From the NCBI RefSeq assembly GCF_030269325.1, contig NZ_BSTD01000001.1, positions 62,001 through 126,000 on the forward strand: 64,000 nt of DNA. Reading direction: 5' to 3'. This DNA is from Amycolatopsis sp. NBRC 101858. Lineage in GTDB: Bacteria > Actinomycetota > Actinomycetes > Mycobacteriales > Pseudonocardiaceae. A program made the position numbers and the translations under genes. This document shows, piece after piece, positions 25,996-34,766 of the stretch (positions are counted from its first letter, which is position 1; each line of letters starts with the position of its first letter). The notes under the pieces are model-generated. The model was given only the letters and a program-made list of their open reading frames with translations. It searched no databases and was not told the origin of the DNA.

Positions 25996-26110
25996 CGGAC
26001 GGTCCTTTCCCAGGAGGGACTTCGGCCGCCCCAGGCTTGACCCACCCGACCGGGCGGTCAACCGACGGAAGTCCGGATCCGGACATGCCGTTTTCGGTAA
26101 CGTCGGCCCG

Positions 26111-26571
26111 GTGATCGACTACGGCCTCGACCTGTCCGCGGTGGACCCCGCCCTCGCGCTGCCCGACCTGGCCGCCGCGGGAGCCGCGCGCCCTCGCGCG
26201 GAACTGCTGGAACGCCGGCGTACCGGCCGGGCCGAGCTGGCGGCGGCGCTGCGTGACCTGCCGCCGGACCGGCAGTTCCCGTGGCACGGTTCGGCGGTGA
26301 CCCCGAGATTTCCCTCGGCGTGGAAGGCCGGGCGCTGTCGTTCTACGCGGCCCGGCTGCCGATTCCGGAGGAACCGTTCCGCGTCGAACTGACCGGCCCC
26401 GGCGGCGAAACCTGGACGTGGGGCCCGGAAGACGCCGCGCAGCGGATCCGGGGCAGTGCGCTCGACTTCTGCCTCCGGGTCACCCAGCGCCGTCCGCCGG
26501 ACGGCACCGACCTCACGGCAGTGGGCGACGACGCGCGCAAGTGGCTTGAGGTCGCCCGGGTCTTCCTCTAG
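26111..26571 (+). pseudogene. decayed mycothiol-dependent (TIGR03084/maleylpyruvate isomerase-like) gene
   Basis: Two frames carry separate pieces of one family. 26111 to about 26300 reads ELLERRRTGRAELAAALRDL and FPWHGSAVTP; the other frame, from about 26290, reads EEPFRVELTGPGGETWTWGP, EDAAQRIRGSALDFCLRVTQ and TDLTAVGDDARKWLEVARVF. Family members contain an intervening MATARLMETWAHGQD-like segment, absent here, and a longer N-terminal DinB-like half. So the gene has lost its start, an internal segment and its frame. Overlaps the end of hrpA by 4 nt. Confidence 0.75.
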
Positions 26572-29500
26572 GCCAAGGCGTCGTCGATGGCCTTCGTGAT
26601 CCGCTTCAGCGACACCGGGTGCGCCGTCCCCAACGTCTGCGCGAAGAACGAAACCCGCAGCTCCTCGATCATCCACCGCACTTCGTTCAACGCCGGCGAA
26701 GACGTCCCCGGCGGAAGCGAAGCCAGCGCGTCGGAGTACTCGCCGGTGATCCACGCGATGTCCGCCGTGCGCTGCAGGTCGCGGGTCGGCTCCGAGGCCA
26801 GTTTCTCCAGCCGGCGGGAAATCCCCTGCAGGTACCGGACCACGTTCCGCAGCCGCGAAGCACCCGTCGCCGTCACGAAACCCGGGTACACCAAGCCCGA
26901 CAGCTGGGCCCGGATGTCGGCCAGCGACTCCGCCGGCCCGCGCGTAGACGGCAAGGCCACCTCGACGTCGTTCGCCGCGCGGAGGATCTTCTCCACGTCC
27001 GTCAGCACGTCCAGCACCACCGGGTGCAGGCCCGCGCGGACCTTCTCCAGCAGCACCTTGAAGCCCGTCTCGTCGAACGCCGGGCCGCCGCCGGTCGTCA
27101 TCAGGGCGTCCACCGCGCAGTCGACGCAGTCCTCGAGCAGCGCCGCCACGCTTCCGTGCGGGTTGCGGTTCAGGACCAGCTTCGACGAGTTCGACAGCGA
27201 CCGCGTGATGAACTTCATCGGAGAGTTCAGGTTCAGCCGCAGCATCCGGCGCGTGCCCGCCCACATCGCGTGCCGCTGCTCGGCCGGGGTGTCCAGCAGC
27301 CGCACCGCCACCGACGCGCCCTCGTCCACCAGCGCCGGGTACGCCTTGACGTCGTGGCCGCGCTGCGTCGACTCGAACACCTGCGGCAGCGAACCGAAGG
27401 ACGGTTTCGTCAGCCCGGCCTTCTCCAGGGTGTTGGCCGCCTTCGAGATCGTCGCCCGGACCTTCGGCGCCAGCTGACGCTGCAACGCCGAGACGTCCTT
27501 GCCCTCGGCGACGCGCTTGCCGCGCTCGTCGACCACCCGGAACGTCATCTTCAGGTGGTCCGGCACCGACCCGAGATCCCAGTCCGCATACGGCACCAGG
27601 ACACCCCGCAACGCCCGCAGTTCGCGGCCGAGCACCTCCAGCAGCGGACCGTCCGAAGGGGACACTCGCGAAAGGACGTCCCGGGCGGTGTCCGGCGCCG
27701 GGACGAAGTTGCGCCGCAACGCCTTCGGCAGTGACTTGATCAGCTGCGTCACCAGCTCGGCGCGCAGCCCCGGTACCTGCCAGTCGAACCCGTCCGGCGT
27801 CACCTGGTTCAGCACCGGCAGCGGGACGTGCACGGTGACGCCGTCCGCGTCCGCCCCCGGCTCGAACTGGTAGGTCAGCGTGAAGACCTGCGTGCCCTGT
27901 GTCCACGAGTCGGGGTAGTCGCCCTCGCGGACGCCGCCCGCGGACTCGTTGATGAGCATGGACTTCTCGAACGACAGCAGATCGGGGTCGGTGTGGCGGG
28001 TCTTCTTCCACCACGTGTCGAAGTGCCGCACCGAGACGACGTCGGCCGGGACGCGGGCGTCGTAGAACTCGTACAGCGTCTGGTCGTCGACCAGGATGTC
28101 GCGGCGCCGCGCGCGGTTCTCGAGGTCCTCGACCTCTTCCAGCAGCGCCCGGTTTTCGGCGAAGAAGTGGTGGCGCGTCTGCCAGTCGCCCTCGACCAGC
28201 GCGTGCCGGATGAACAGCGCGCGCGACATCTCCGGGTCGATCCGGCCGTAGTTGACGCGGCGGTCGGCGACCAGCGGGACGCCGTACAGCGTCACCCGTT
28301 CCGTCGCCATCACCGCGCCCTGCTTGCGTTCCCAGTGCGGCTCGGAGTAGTTCCGCTTGACGACGTGCCCGGCCAGCGGCTCGACCCACTCGGGCTCGAT
28401 GCGGGCGTTCACCCGCGCCCACAGCCGCGACGTCTCGACCAGCTCGGCCGACATCACGAACCGCGGCTGCTTCTTGAACAGCGCCGAACCGGGGAAGATG
28501 CCGAACCGGGCGCCGCGCGCGCCCAGGTAGTCGCCCTTGGCCGGGTCCTTGAGCCCGATGTGCGAGAGCAGCCCGGCGATCAGGGACGTGTGCACGCGCT
28601 GCGGGTCGGCCGGGGTCGTGTTGGTGTTCAGCGAGATGCCGAGCGGCTTCGCCAGCTGTCGCAGCTGGCTGAAGATGTCCTGCCATTCGCGCAGGCGCAG
28701 GTAGTTCAGGTACTCGGTGCGGCACATGCGGCGGAACTGGTTGCCGGACAACGCCTTCTGCTGCTCGGCGACGTACTCCCAGAGGTTGAGGTAGGCGAGG
28801 AAGTCCGACGTCGGGTCGGCGAACCGCGCGTGCTGCTGGTCGGCCGCCTGCTGCTTCTCCGCCGGCCGCTCGCGCGGGTCCTGGATGGACAGTGCCGCCG
28901 CGATGATCATGACCTCGCGGACGCAGCCGTTCTTCGCGGCCTCCAGCACCATCCGGCCCATCCGCGGGTCGACGGGCAGCTGCGCGAGCTTGCGGCCGAT
29001 GTCGGTGAGCCGCCGGTCACTGTTGCCCGCGGCCGCGCTGTCGAACGCGCCCAGTTCCTGCAGCAGCCCGACGCCGTCGGTGACCTGGCGGCGGTCCGGC
29101 GGCTCGACGAACGGGAACGCCGCGATGTCACCCAGCCCCAGCGACGTCATCTGCAGGATGACCGAGGCCAGGTTGGTCCGCAGGATCTCGGGGTCGGTGA
29201 ACTCGGGCCGCGCCTCGAAGTCCTCTTCGGAATAGAGCCGGATGCAGATGCCGTCCGACGTCCGGCCGCAGCGGCCCTTGCGCTGGTTCGCCGACGCCTG
29301 CGACACCGGTTCGATCGGCAGCCGCTGCACCTTGGTGCGGTGGCTGTAGCGCGAGATGCGCGCGGTGCCCGGGTCGACGACGTACTTGATGCCCGGCACG
29401 GTCAGCGACGTCTCGGCGACGTTGGTCGCGAGCACCACCCGGCGCCCGGTGTGCTGCTGGAACACGCGGTGCTGGTCGGCCGCCGACAGCCGCGCGTACA

Positions 29501-30461
29501 GCGGCAGGACCTCGGTGCCCCGCAGGTCGGCGCGGTTGAGCACGTCGGCGGTGTCGCGGATCTCGCGCTCGCCGGAGAGGAACACCAGGACGTCGCCCGG
29601 CCCCTCGGCGCACAGCTCCTCGACGGCTTCGAGGATGCCTTGGGTCTGGTCTCGCTCGTCGTCACCTTCGGGATCGTCGGGGTCGACCAGCGGCCGGTAA
29701 CGCACCTCGACGGGGTACGTGCGGCCGGAGACCTCGACGATCGGCGCGTCGTCGAAGTGCTTCGAGAACCGCTCGGGGTCGATCGTCGCCGAGGTGATGA
29801 TGACCTTGAGGTCGGGACGGCGGGGCAGCAGCTGCTTGAGGTAGCCGAGGATGAAGTCGATGTTGAGGCTGCGCTCGTGGGCCTCGTCGATGATCAGCGT
29901 GTCGTACTGGCGCAGCGAGCGGTCGGTCTGGATCTCGGCCAGCAGGATGCCGTCGGTCATCAGCTTGACCAGGGTGTCCTGCCCGGACTGGTCGGTGAAC
30001 CGCACCTTGTAGCCGACGGCGTCGCCCAGCTCGGTCTTCAGCTCGCTCGCGATCCGGTCGGCGACCGTGCGGGCGGCCAGCCGCCGCGGCTGCGTGTGGC
30101 CGATCTGGCCGCGGATGCCACGGCCGAGCTCGAGGCAGATCTTCGGCAGCTGGGTGGTCTTGCCCGAGCCCGTCTCCCCCGCGACGATCACGACCTGGTG
30201 CTTGTCGATCGCCGCGCCGATCTCGTCCTTGAGCTTGCTGACCGGCAGCTCTTCGGGGTACTCGATCTTGGGCACGCTTTCGCGGCGCGACGCGAGGCGC
30301 AGCTCGGCCTTGTCGATGTCGGCGGAGATCTGCGCGAGGGCGGCGTCGCGATCACGGGCTTTGCGGGCGCCGTCGAGCCGCCGGCGCAGCCGGTGCTCGT
30401 CGCGCGGCATCAGCTCGGGCAGGCGCGCACGCAGCGCTTCGAAAGGGGATGACGTGGACAT
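26568..30461 (-). CDS. hrpA: ATP-dependent RNA helicase HrpA
   Basis: 1297 aa, the normal length for HrpA. Domains in order: N-terminal helical part, DEAH helicase core with Walker A GETGSGKTT (residues 95-103), DEAHERS (192-198), ITSATID, TNVAETSLTVPG and QRKGRCGRTSDG, then helicase-associated and OB-fold domains and a long C-terminal DUF3418 region. HrpA acts on mRNA and stalled ribosomes. Start chosen at MSTSSPFEALRA, the family N-terminus. Monocistronic. Confidence 0.95.
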   Translation of the reverse strand: MSTSSPFEALRARLPELMPRDEHRLRRRLDGARKARDRDAALAQISADIDKAELRLASRRESVPKIEYPEELPVSKLKDEIGAAIDKHQVVIVAGETGSGKTTQLPKICLELGRGIRGQIGHTQPRRLAARTVADRIASELKTELGDAVGYKVRFTDQSGQDTLVKLMTDGILLAEIQTDRSLRQYDTLIIDEAHERSLNIDFILGYLKQLLPRRPDLKVIITSATIDPERFSKHFDDAPIVEVSGRTYPVEVRYRPLVDPDDPEGDDERDQTQGILEAVEELCAEGPGDVLVFLSGEREIRDTADVLNRADLRGTEVLPLYARLSAADQHRVFQQHTGRRVVLATNVAETSLTVPGIKYVVDPGTARISRYSHRTKVQRLPIEPVSQASANQRKGRCGRTSDGICIRLYSEEDFEARPEFTDPEILRTNLASVILQMTSLGLGDIAAFPFVEPPDRRQVTDGVGLLQELGAFDSAAAGNSDRRLTDIGRKLAQLPVDPRMGRMVLEAAKNGCVREVMIIAAALSIQDPRERPAEKQQAADQQHARFADPTSDFLAYLNLWEYVAEQQKALSGNQFRRMCRTEYLNYLRLREWQDIFSQLRQLAKPLGISLNTNTTPADPQRVHTSLIAGLLSHIGLKDPAKGDYLGARGARFGIFPGSALFKKQPRFVMSAELVETSRLWARVNARIEPEWVEPLAGHVVKRNYSEPHWERKQGAVMATERVTLYGVPLVADRRVNYGRIDPEMSRALFIRHALVEGDWQTRHHFFAENRALLEEVEDLENRARRRDILVDDQTLYEFYDARVPADVVSVRHFDTWWKKTRHTDPDLLSFEKSMLINESAGGVREGDYPDSWTQGTQVFTLTYQFEPGADADGVTVHVPLPVLNQVTPDGFDWQVPGLRAELVTQLIKSLPKALRRNFVPAPDTARDVLSRVSPSDGPLLEVLGRELRALRGVLVPYADWDLGSVPDHLKMTFRVVDERGKRVAEGKDVSALQRQLAPKVRATISKAANTLEKAGLTKPSFGSLPQVFESTQRGHDVKAYPALVDEGASVAVRLLDTPAEQRHAMWAGTRRMLRLNLNSPMKFITRSLSNSSKLVLNRNPHGSVAALLEDCVDCAVDALMTTGGGPAFDETGFKVLLEKVRAGLHPVVLDVLTDVEKILRAANDVEVALPSTRGPAESLADIRAQLSGLVYPGFVTATGASRLRNVVRYLQGISRRLEKLASEPTRDLQRTADIAWITGEYSDALASLPPGTSSPALNEVRWMIEELRVSFFAQTLGTAHPVSLKRITKAIDDALA

Positions 30462-30534
30462 GCTCGGTCCGAGGATAGCCGTGCGTGACGACGCGGGCCT
30501 CCCAATATCCCCGCCGCGTGACCGGGCGCACGCC

Positions 30535-30567
30535 GACGGCCCCGCACCGGGGTGGCGCGGGGCCGTC
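30535..30567 (-). terminator. terminator hairpin of the small membrane protein gene
   Basis: GACGGCCCCGC and GCGGGGCCGTC form a perfect 11-bp stem, placed about 10 nt after the stop at 30578 on the minus strand. Confidence 0.7.
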
Positions 30568-30577
30568 GAGGCCGAGC

Positions 30578-30916
30578 TCAGCCCTGCCGGCCGGGCTGCT
30601 GCGGGTACTGCTGCTGGGCCGGGTACTGCTGCTGCGGCTGGCCGCCGGGGTAGGGCTGCTGACCCGGGAACTGCCCACCCGGCGCCGGCGGCTGCTGGGC
30701 GAACTGCTGCTGTGGCTGCGGCGCGGACTTCTTCCGCCCGAGCAGCAGCCCGGCCGCGATCAGCACCAGACCGCCCACGCCGAGTGCGATGCCGAACACC
30801 GGCTGCATGTCGTCGGCCCACTCGATCAGGATGAACGTGCGGCCGAGCTGCCTGAGGACGAGCGAGCCGAAGCCGAGGAACGCGAAGAGCGCACCGATGC
30901 GCACCATGATGGACAT
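30578..30916 (-). CDS. small two-TM membrane protein with Gln/Pro-rich tail
   Basis: 112 aa. A hydrophobic segment at residues 4-24 (VRIGALFAFLGFGSLVL), a short FILIEWADDMQPVFGI linker, a second segment at about 40-60 (GIALGVGGLVLIAAGLLLG), then a basic KK and a low-complexity cytoplasmic tail of PGQQPYPGGQPQQQYP-type repeats. Such tails occur on many actinobacterial membrane proteins. Function unknown. An internal ATG three codons on is an alternative start. Confidence 0.7.
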   Translation of the reverse strand: MSIMVRIGALFAFLGFGSLVLRQLGRTFILIEWADDMQPVFGIALGVGGLVLIAAGLLLGRKKSAPQPQQQFAQQPPAPGGQFPGQQPYPGGQPQQQYPAQQQYPQQPGRQG

Positions 30917-31033
30917 GGAAAACCCCCAACAGGAAAGGAAAACCGGGAAGCCGGCCGCCCCGACGGCCCGCAATGGGACTCGAACGATAGCGGCCGGGTT
31001 CCCCGAAGTCCCCGGTTTTCCCGTTTTGTTACC

Positions 31034-32197
31034 TCACGTCCGCTGGAGCGAGTCCGGGCCCAGGTCGGCGAGGGTGCGGTGGCCGGAAAGTCCCATCGTC
31101 AGGTCGAAGTCGGCCAGCAGGCTGCGCAGGACGTGGCGGACGCCGTCCTCGCCCGCGTGCGCCAGCCCGTACACCCACGGCCGGCCGACCAGCACCGCCC
31201 GCGCGCCGAGCGCGATCGCCTTCAGCACGTCCGCGCCGGTGCGGACGCCCGAGTCGAACAGCACCTCCAGGCGGTCGCCGACCGCCGCGACGATCCCGGG
31301 CAGCGCTTCCAGGGCGCCGATCGCGCCGTCGACCTGGCGGCCGCCGTGGTTCGACACGACGATGCCGTCCATTCCGGCCTCGGCCGCGCGGCGTGCGTCG
31401 GCGACGTGCTGGATGCCCTTGAGGACGATCGGGCCGTCCCAGTGCTCGCGCAGGAACGGCAGCTGGTCCCACGTCCGGTCGGTGCCGGTGATCATGCCGA
31501 TCCACGTCAGGATCGCCGTGCCGCGGTCCTCCTCCGGCGTCTTCTCCAGCCGGGACAGGAACACCGGGTCGGTGAACGGGACGGCGAGCCCCTCGCCCTG
31601 CAGGAACGGCAGGTACGACTGGTCCAGGTCGGACGGCCGCCAGGCCAGCGTCCACGTGTCGAGCGTGACGACCAGCGCCGTGTAGCCGGCCGCCTTCGCC
31701 CGGGCCAGCAGGCTCGCGCAGACGTCCGGGTCGCCGGGCCAGTACAGCTGGAACCAGCGCGGGCCGTCGCCGTTGGCCTCGGCGACGGCCTCGATGCCGG
31801 TGGACGACGCCGTGGACAGGATGAACGGGAGCCCGGTCGAGGCGGCGGCGCGGGCGGTCGCGGACTCGGCGTCGGGGTGGACGATCGACTGGACGCCGAC
31901 GGGCGCGACGGCCACCGGCGCGGCCAGCCGGGTGCCGAGCACTGTGGTCGAGAGGTCGCGGTCGGTGGCGCCGGTGAGCATCCGCGGCACGACGCGCCAG
32001 CGGTCGAACGCCTCGCGGTTGGCGCGGGCGGTCGCGCCGGAGCCGGCCGAGCCCGCGACGTAGGAGAACGGGCCGGGCGCCATGACCTCGCGGGCCGACG
32101 CTTCGAGCTTCGTCGCGTCGGTCGAGCACGGCGGCAGCACCCCACCGAGTCCCTGCAGGTAGAGCTCGTTCTGGTAGCTGCCGAAGCGTTCGGTCAC
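31034..32197 (-). CDS. FMN-dependent alpha-hydroxy-acid oxidase / lactate 2-monooxygenase-like
   Basis: 387 aa TIM barrel of the L-lactate oxidase family. FMN and active-site motifs: PVAVAPVGVQSIVHPDAE, ILSTASSTGIE, LVVTLDTWTLAWRP, the catalytic His in VVSNHGGRQVDGA, and LFDSGVRTGADVLKA. Oxidises an L-2-hydroxy acid, possibly lactate, with O2. Ends with a family-typical SGHRTLADLG. It lies 48 nt downstream of an APC permease gene in the same direction, suggesting uptake and oxidation of one substrate. Confidence 0.88.
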   Translation of the reverse strand: MTERFGSYQNELYLQGLGGVLPPCSTDATKLEASAREVMAPGPFSYVAGSAGSGATARANREAFDRWRVVPRMLTGATDRDLSTTVLGTRLAAPVAVAPVGVQSIVHPDAESATARAAASTGLPFILSTASSTGIEAVAEANGDGPRWFQLYWPGDPDVCASLLARAKAAGYTALVVTLDTWTLAWRPSDLDQSYLPFLQGEGLAVPFTDPVFLSRLEKTPEEDRGTAILTWIGMITGTDRTWDQLPFLREHWDGPIVLKGIQHVADARRAAEAGMDGIVVSNHGGRQVDGAIGALEALPGIVAAVGDRLEVLFDSGVRTGADVLKAIALGARAVLVGRPWVYGLAHAGEDGVRHVLRSLLADFDLTMGLSGHRTLADLGPDSLQRT

Positions 32198-32245
32198 GGG
32201 CTTCCTCCTCGCGTTCGAACGCGCACTGTACCCGCCGGTAACGGC

Positions 32246-33721
32246 TCAGGCCGGAGCACGCCGCGCCTCCACGAGCTCGCCCTCGCGCAGCGGGCCGCCG
32301 ATCCCCGCGTAGACCTCCGGTCGCCGGGTGCGCAGCGCCTCGGCCCGCAGGAAGCCGGCGAGCCCGGCGAGCATCAGCAACCCCGGCAGGCCCCAGCGCA
32401 GCAGCGGGACCGTGCCCGCCGAGCCGAGCAGGACATCGAAGTCGGCGATGATCAGCACCAGGACCGCGGTCAGCGTCACCGCCGCGAGCGCGGGCGCGCC
32501 CGCGCGCCGCCACCACGTCTCCTGCCCGGGGCGGCGGCGGAAGAACCCGATGACCGACAGCGACACCGCGATCATGATGATCGTGACGCCGGTCGAAGCG
32601 GTGACGCCGGTCCAGGTGAACAGTTCGGTGAACGGGTCGCGCCCGGCCAGCGCGAAGAGCGCGACGACGACGATGCCGATCGAGGTCTGGACCAGCGAGC
32701 CGCCGATCGGCGCGCCGGTGCGCTTGCTGGTGCGGCTGAAGCCCTCCGGCAGCAGCCCTTCCCGGCCCACCGCGAAGAAGTACCGCGCGACGGCGTTGTG
32801 GAGGCTCAGCAGGGCGGCGCACTGGCTGGTCAGGAAGAGCACGTACGCCGTGTCGGCGAACGCCGTGCCGACGTACCGGCCGCCGAGCCCGAACAGCAGG
32901 CCCGGGCCCTCGGCGACCGCGCGTTCGACGATGTCGTCCGGACCGGTCGCGACGGCCATCCCGAGCGAGGAGACGATGTAGAGGACGGCGGTCAGCCCGA
33001 TCGCGGCGTACGTCGCGCGGCCGACCGTCCGGCGCGGGTCGCGGGACTCCTCGCCGTAGGTCGCGGCGCCTTCGAAGCCGAGGAAAACCGCGATGGAGAA
33101 CGCGAGAACGGCGCCGGCCCCGGCCGTGAAGAGGCTCGACGGCGTCAGCGGGGCGAACGAAACCGAGCCCCCGGCCGGGTGGCTGAACAGCGCGAAGTTC
33201 AGGACGGCGAGCACCGCGACCTCGAGGCCCAGCGCCACGCCGAGCACCTTCGCGTCGAGATCGATCCGCAGCACACCGCCCGCGCCGACGACCAGCACCA
33301 TCAGCAGCGCGACCGGCCACCACGGCAGGTGCCACCCGAACTTCGCGTTCAGCCAGGTCGAAAAGGAGAGGCCGAACAAGCCGAAAATGCCGGTCTGGAT
33401 GCAGCTGTACGCGAGCACCGTGACGTAGGCGACGGCGGTGCCCGCGGAGCGCCCGATCCCGTGTGCCACATAGGGGTAGAAGGCGCCGGCGTTCGTCACG
33501 TACCGGCTCATCGCGGCGTACCCGACGGCGAACAGCGCGAGGACCGGGGCCAGCAGCACGAACGACAACGGCACGCCGATGCTGCCGGTCACCCCGTACG
33601 TGGCCGAGACCCCGCCGGCGATCGCGTACAGCGGACCGGCGGCCGCGACGACGAAGAAGACGATCTGGACGGCGCCGAGCCGCCGCTTCCCGAGGCCGCG
33701 CCCCGGTGACTGGGTACCCAT
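32246..33721 (-). CDS. APC-family amino acid permease
   Basis: 491 aa, about 12 membrane segments from residue 17 onward (VQIVFFVVAAAGPLYAIAGG first). Signature loops: FLGFEGAATYGEESRDPRRT and RYFFAVGREGLLP, characteristic of the amino acid-polyamine-organocation superfamily. The substrate is not identifiable. The start MGTQSPGRGLGKRRLGAVQ gives the usual short basic N-terminus. Likely forms a unit with the downstream hydroxy-acid oxidase. Confidence 0.88.
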   Translation of the reverse strand: MGTQSPGRGLGKRRLGAVQIVFFVVAAAGPLYAIAGGVSATYGVTGSIGVPLSFVLLAPVLALFAVGYAAMSRYVTNAGAFYPYVAHGIGRSAGTAVAYVTVLAYSCIQTGIFGLFGLSFSTWLNAKFGWHLPWWPVALLMVLVVGAGGVLRIDLDAKVLGVALGLEVAVLAVLNFALFSHPAGGSVSFAPLTPSSLFTAGAGAVLAFSIAVFLGFEGAATYGEESRDPRRTVGRATYAAIGLTAVLYIVSSLGMAVATGPDDIVERAVAEGPGLLFGLGGRYVGTAFADTAYVLFLTSQCAALLSLHNAVARYFFAVGREGLLPEGFSRTSKRTGAPIGGSLVQTSIGIVVVALFALAGRDPFTELFTWTGVTASTGVTIIMIAVSLSVIGFFRRRPGQETWWRRAGAPALAAVTLTAVLVLIIADFDVLLGSAGTVPLLRWGLPGLLMLAGLAGFLRAEALRTRRPEVYAGIGGPLREGELVEARRAPA

Positions 33722-33896
33722 GAACCTTCCCCCGCGCCCGTAGGTGATCTTGGGCGCGGCGCCCCAGAGTAGGGGGTGCGCGCGGGACGGCGGTACGTCC
33801 GTTCGGGGTAAAACGTGATGGCACCGAAAGCGTCGCGAGGCCGGACCGCTATCTTCGGCATCCTCACCGCGACCGCCCAGGGGGCCCTTTTCCGTC

Positions 33897-34532
33897 ATGC
33901 GCCGGCTCACCTTGGTCGATTCCTTCTTCTTCCTCGGGCACGACGAGTTCACCGGGCGCCCGTCGCTCAGCCGGACGTCGCTGGGCATCGGCCTCGCCGG
34001 CGCGGCGCTGTGCGACCTGCTCTTCACCGACCGGATCACGGTCGAGAACCGGAAGGTCCGCGCGATCGCGGGACGGCCCGCGGGTATTCCGACGGCCGAT
34101 CACGTGTTTTCCGAAATCGTTTCGGAAACGGGGACGCACAGCGTGCGCGACTGGGTGGACCACCTGCGCGGGGAACTGCCGTCGGTCGCCGCCGGGAACC
34201 TCGTCGCGCTCGGGCTCGTCCGGCAGGCCCCGATGCTCCTGCGGCGCCGCCACCGCTACCCGCCGGAGGACCTGCTCGTCTCGACGGCGGCCCGCAGCAA
34301 GGCGCGGGCGGCGGTGTTCGGCGTCGACCGGCCCGACCCGCACGCGGCGTGCCTGGCGCTGCTGGCGTGGACGGCGGGGGTCGACGACCTGTGCCGGCCG
34401 GAGCTCGGCCGGGCGCAGGTGCGCGCGTGGATGGAGGACACCCACCACGGCCTGCCGCGCCGCATCTCGGACGTGGTCGCCGGGGTGGCCGCGGTCGCGG
34501 CGGCGGTCGTTTACACGGGCGACCGGAAGTAA
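33897..34532 (+). CDS. GPP34-family phosphoprotein
   Basis: 211 aa. Matches the GPP34 (Golgi phosphoprotein 3-like) fold common in actinomycetes: LTLVDSFFFLGHDEFTGRPS, LGIGLAGAALCDLLF, a helical middle and LALLAWTAG. Bacterial members probably bind phosphoinositide-like or acidic lipids; role unknown. The N-terminal consensus usually has LxxDxFxLAHDxxTGKP, well matched. Divergent from the permease gene. Confidence 0.85.
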   Translation: MRRLTLVDSFFFLGHDEFTGRPSLSRTSLGIGLAGAALCDLLFTDRITVENRKVRAIAGRPAGIPTADHVFSEIVSETGTHSVRDWVDHLRGELPSVAAGNLVALGLVRQAPMLLRRRHRYPPEDLLVSTAARSKARAAVFGVDRPDPHAACLALLAWTAGVDDLCRPELGRAQVRAWMEDTHHGLPRRISDVVAGVAAVAAAVVYTGDRK

Positions 34533-34670
34533 CCGGGGCGAGCGTCGGCCGGATCAGCGGCGGGAAGCGAGGCGCCGGCCGGCACGACCCGCCGGATCAC
34601 CGCAACCGTCGCCCGCGCCGGCGACCGGAAATCCCCCGCGGCGGCCGTCCACGGGATCGGCGACCGGAAG
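34518..34670. repeat. dispersed intergenic repeat derived from the GPP34 3' end
   Basis: GGCGACCGGAA occurs at the very end of the GPP34 gene (34518) and again at 34620 and 34659 in the following intergenic DNA. Related GCCGGATCA and inverted GGCGCCGGCC segments lie between. The 234-nt gap has no ORF I can support and looks like a patchwork of partial duplications. Confidence 0.55.
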
Positions 34671-34766
34671 CGACGCCGCGGTGTGGCGGGCGTCATCGAC
34701 ATCGGTGCCGGATGTGACTCGCGGGTAACCTGGGCGCGTCCGCCGTCGACGTCCCCTGGAGGAGAC

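Noticed and set aside
26119..28725. Long frame overlapping hrpA on the same strand
   Set aside because: Its translation is Arg/Pro/Gly-rich without any domain, while the hrpA frame carries all helicase motifs.
30965..30995. tRNA-like T-arm (minus strand GTTCGAGTCCC)
   Set aside because: The flanking bases cannot form the 5-bp T stem, and no acceptor, D or anticodon arm is found nearby.
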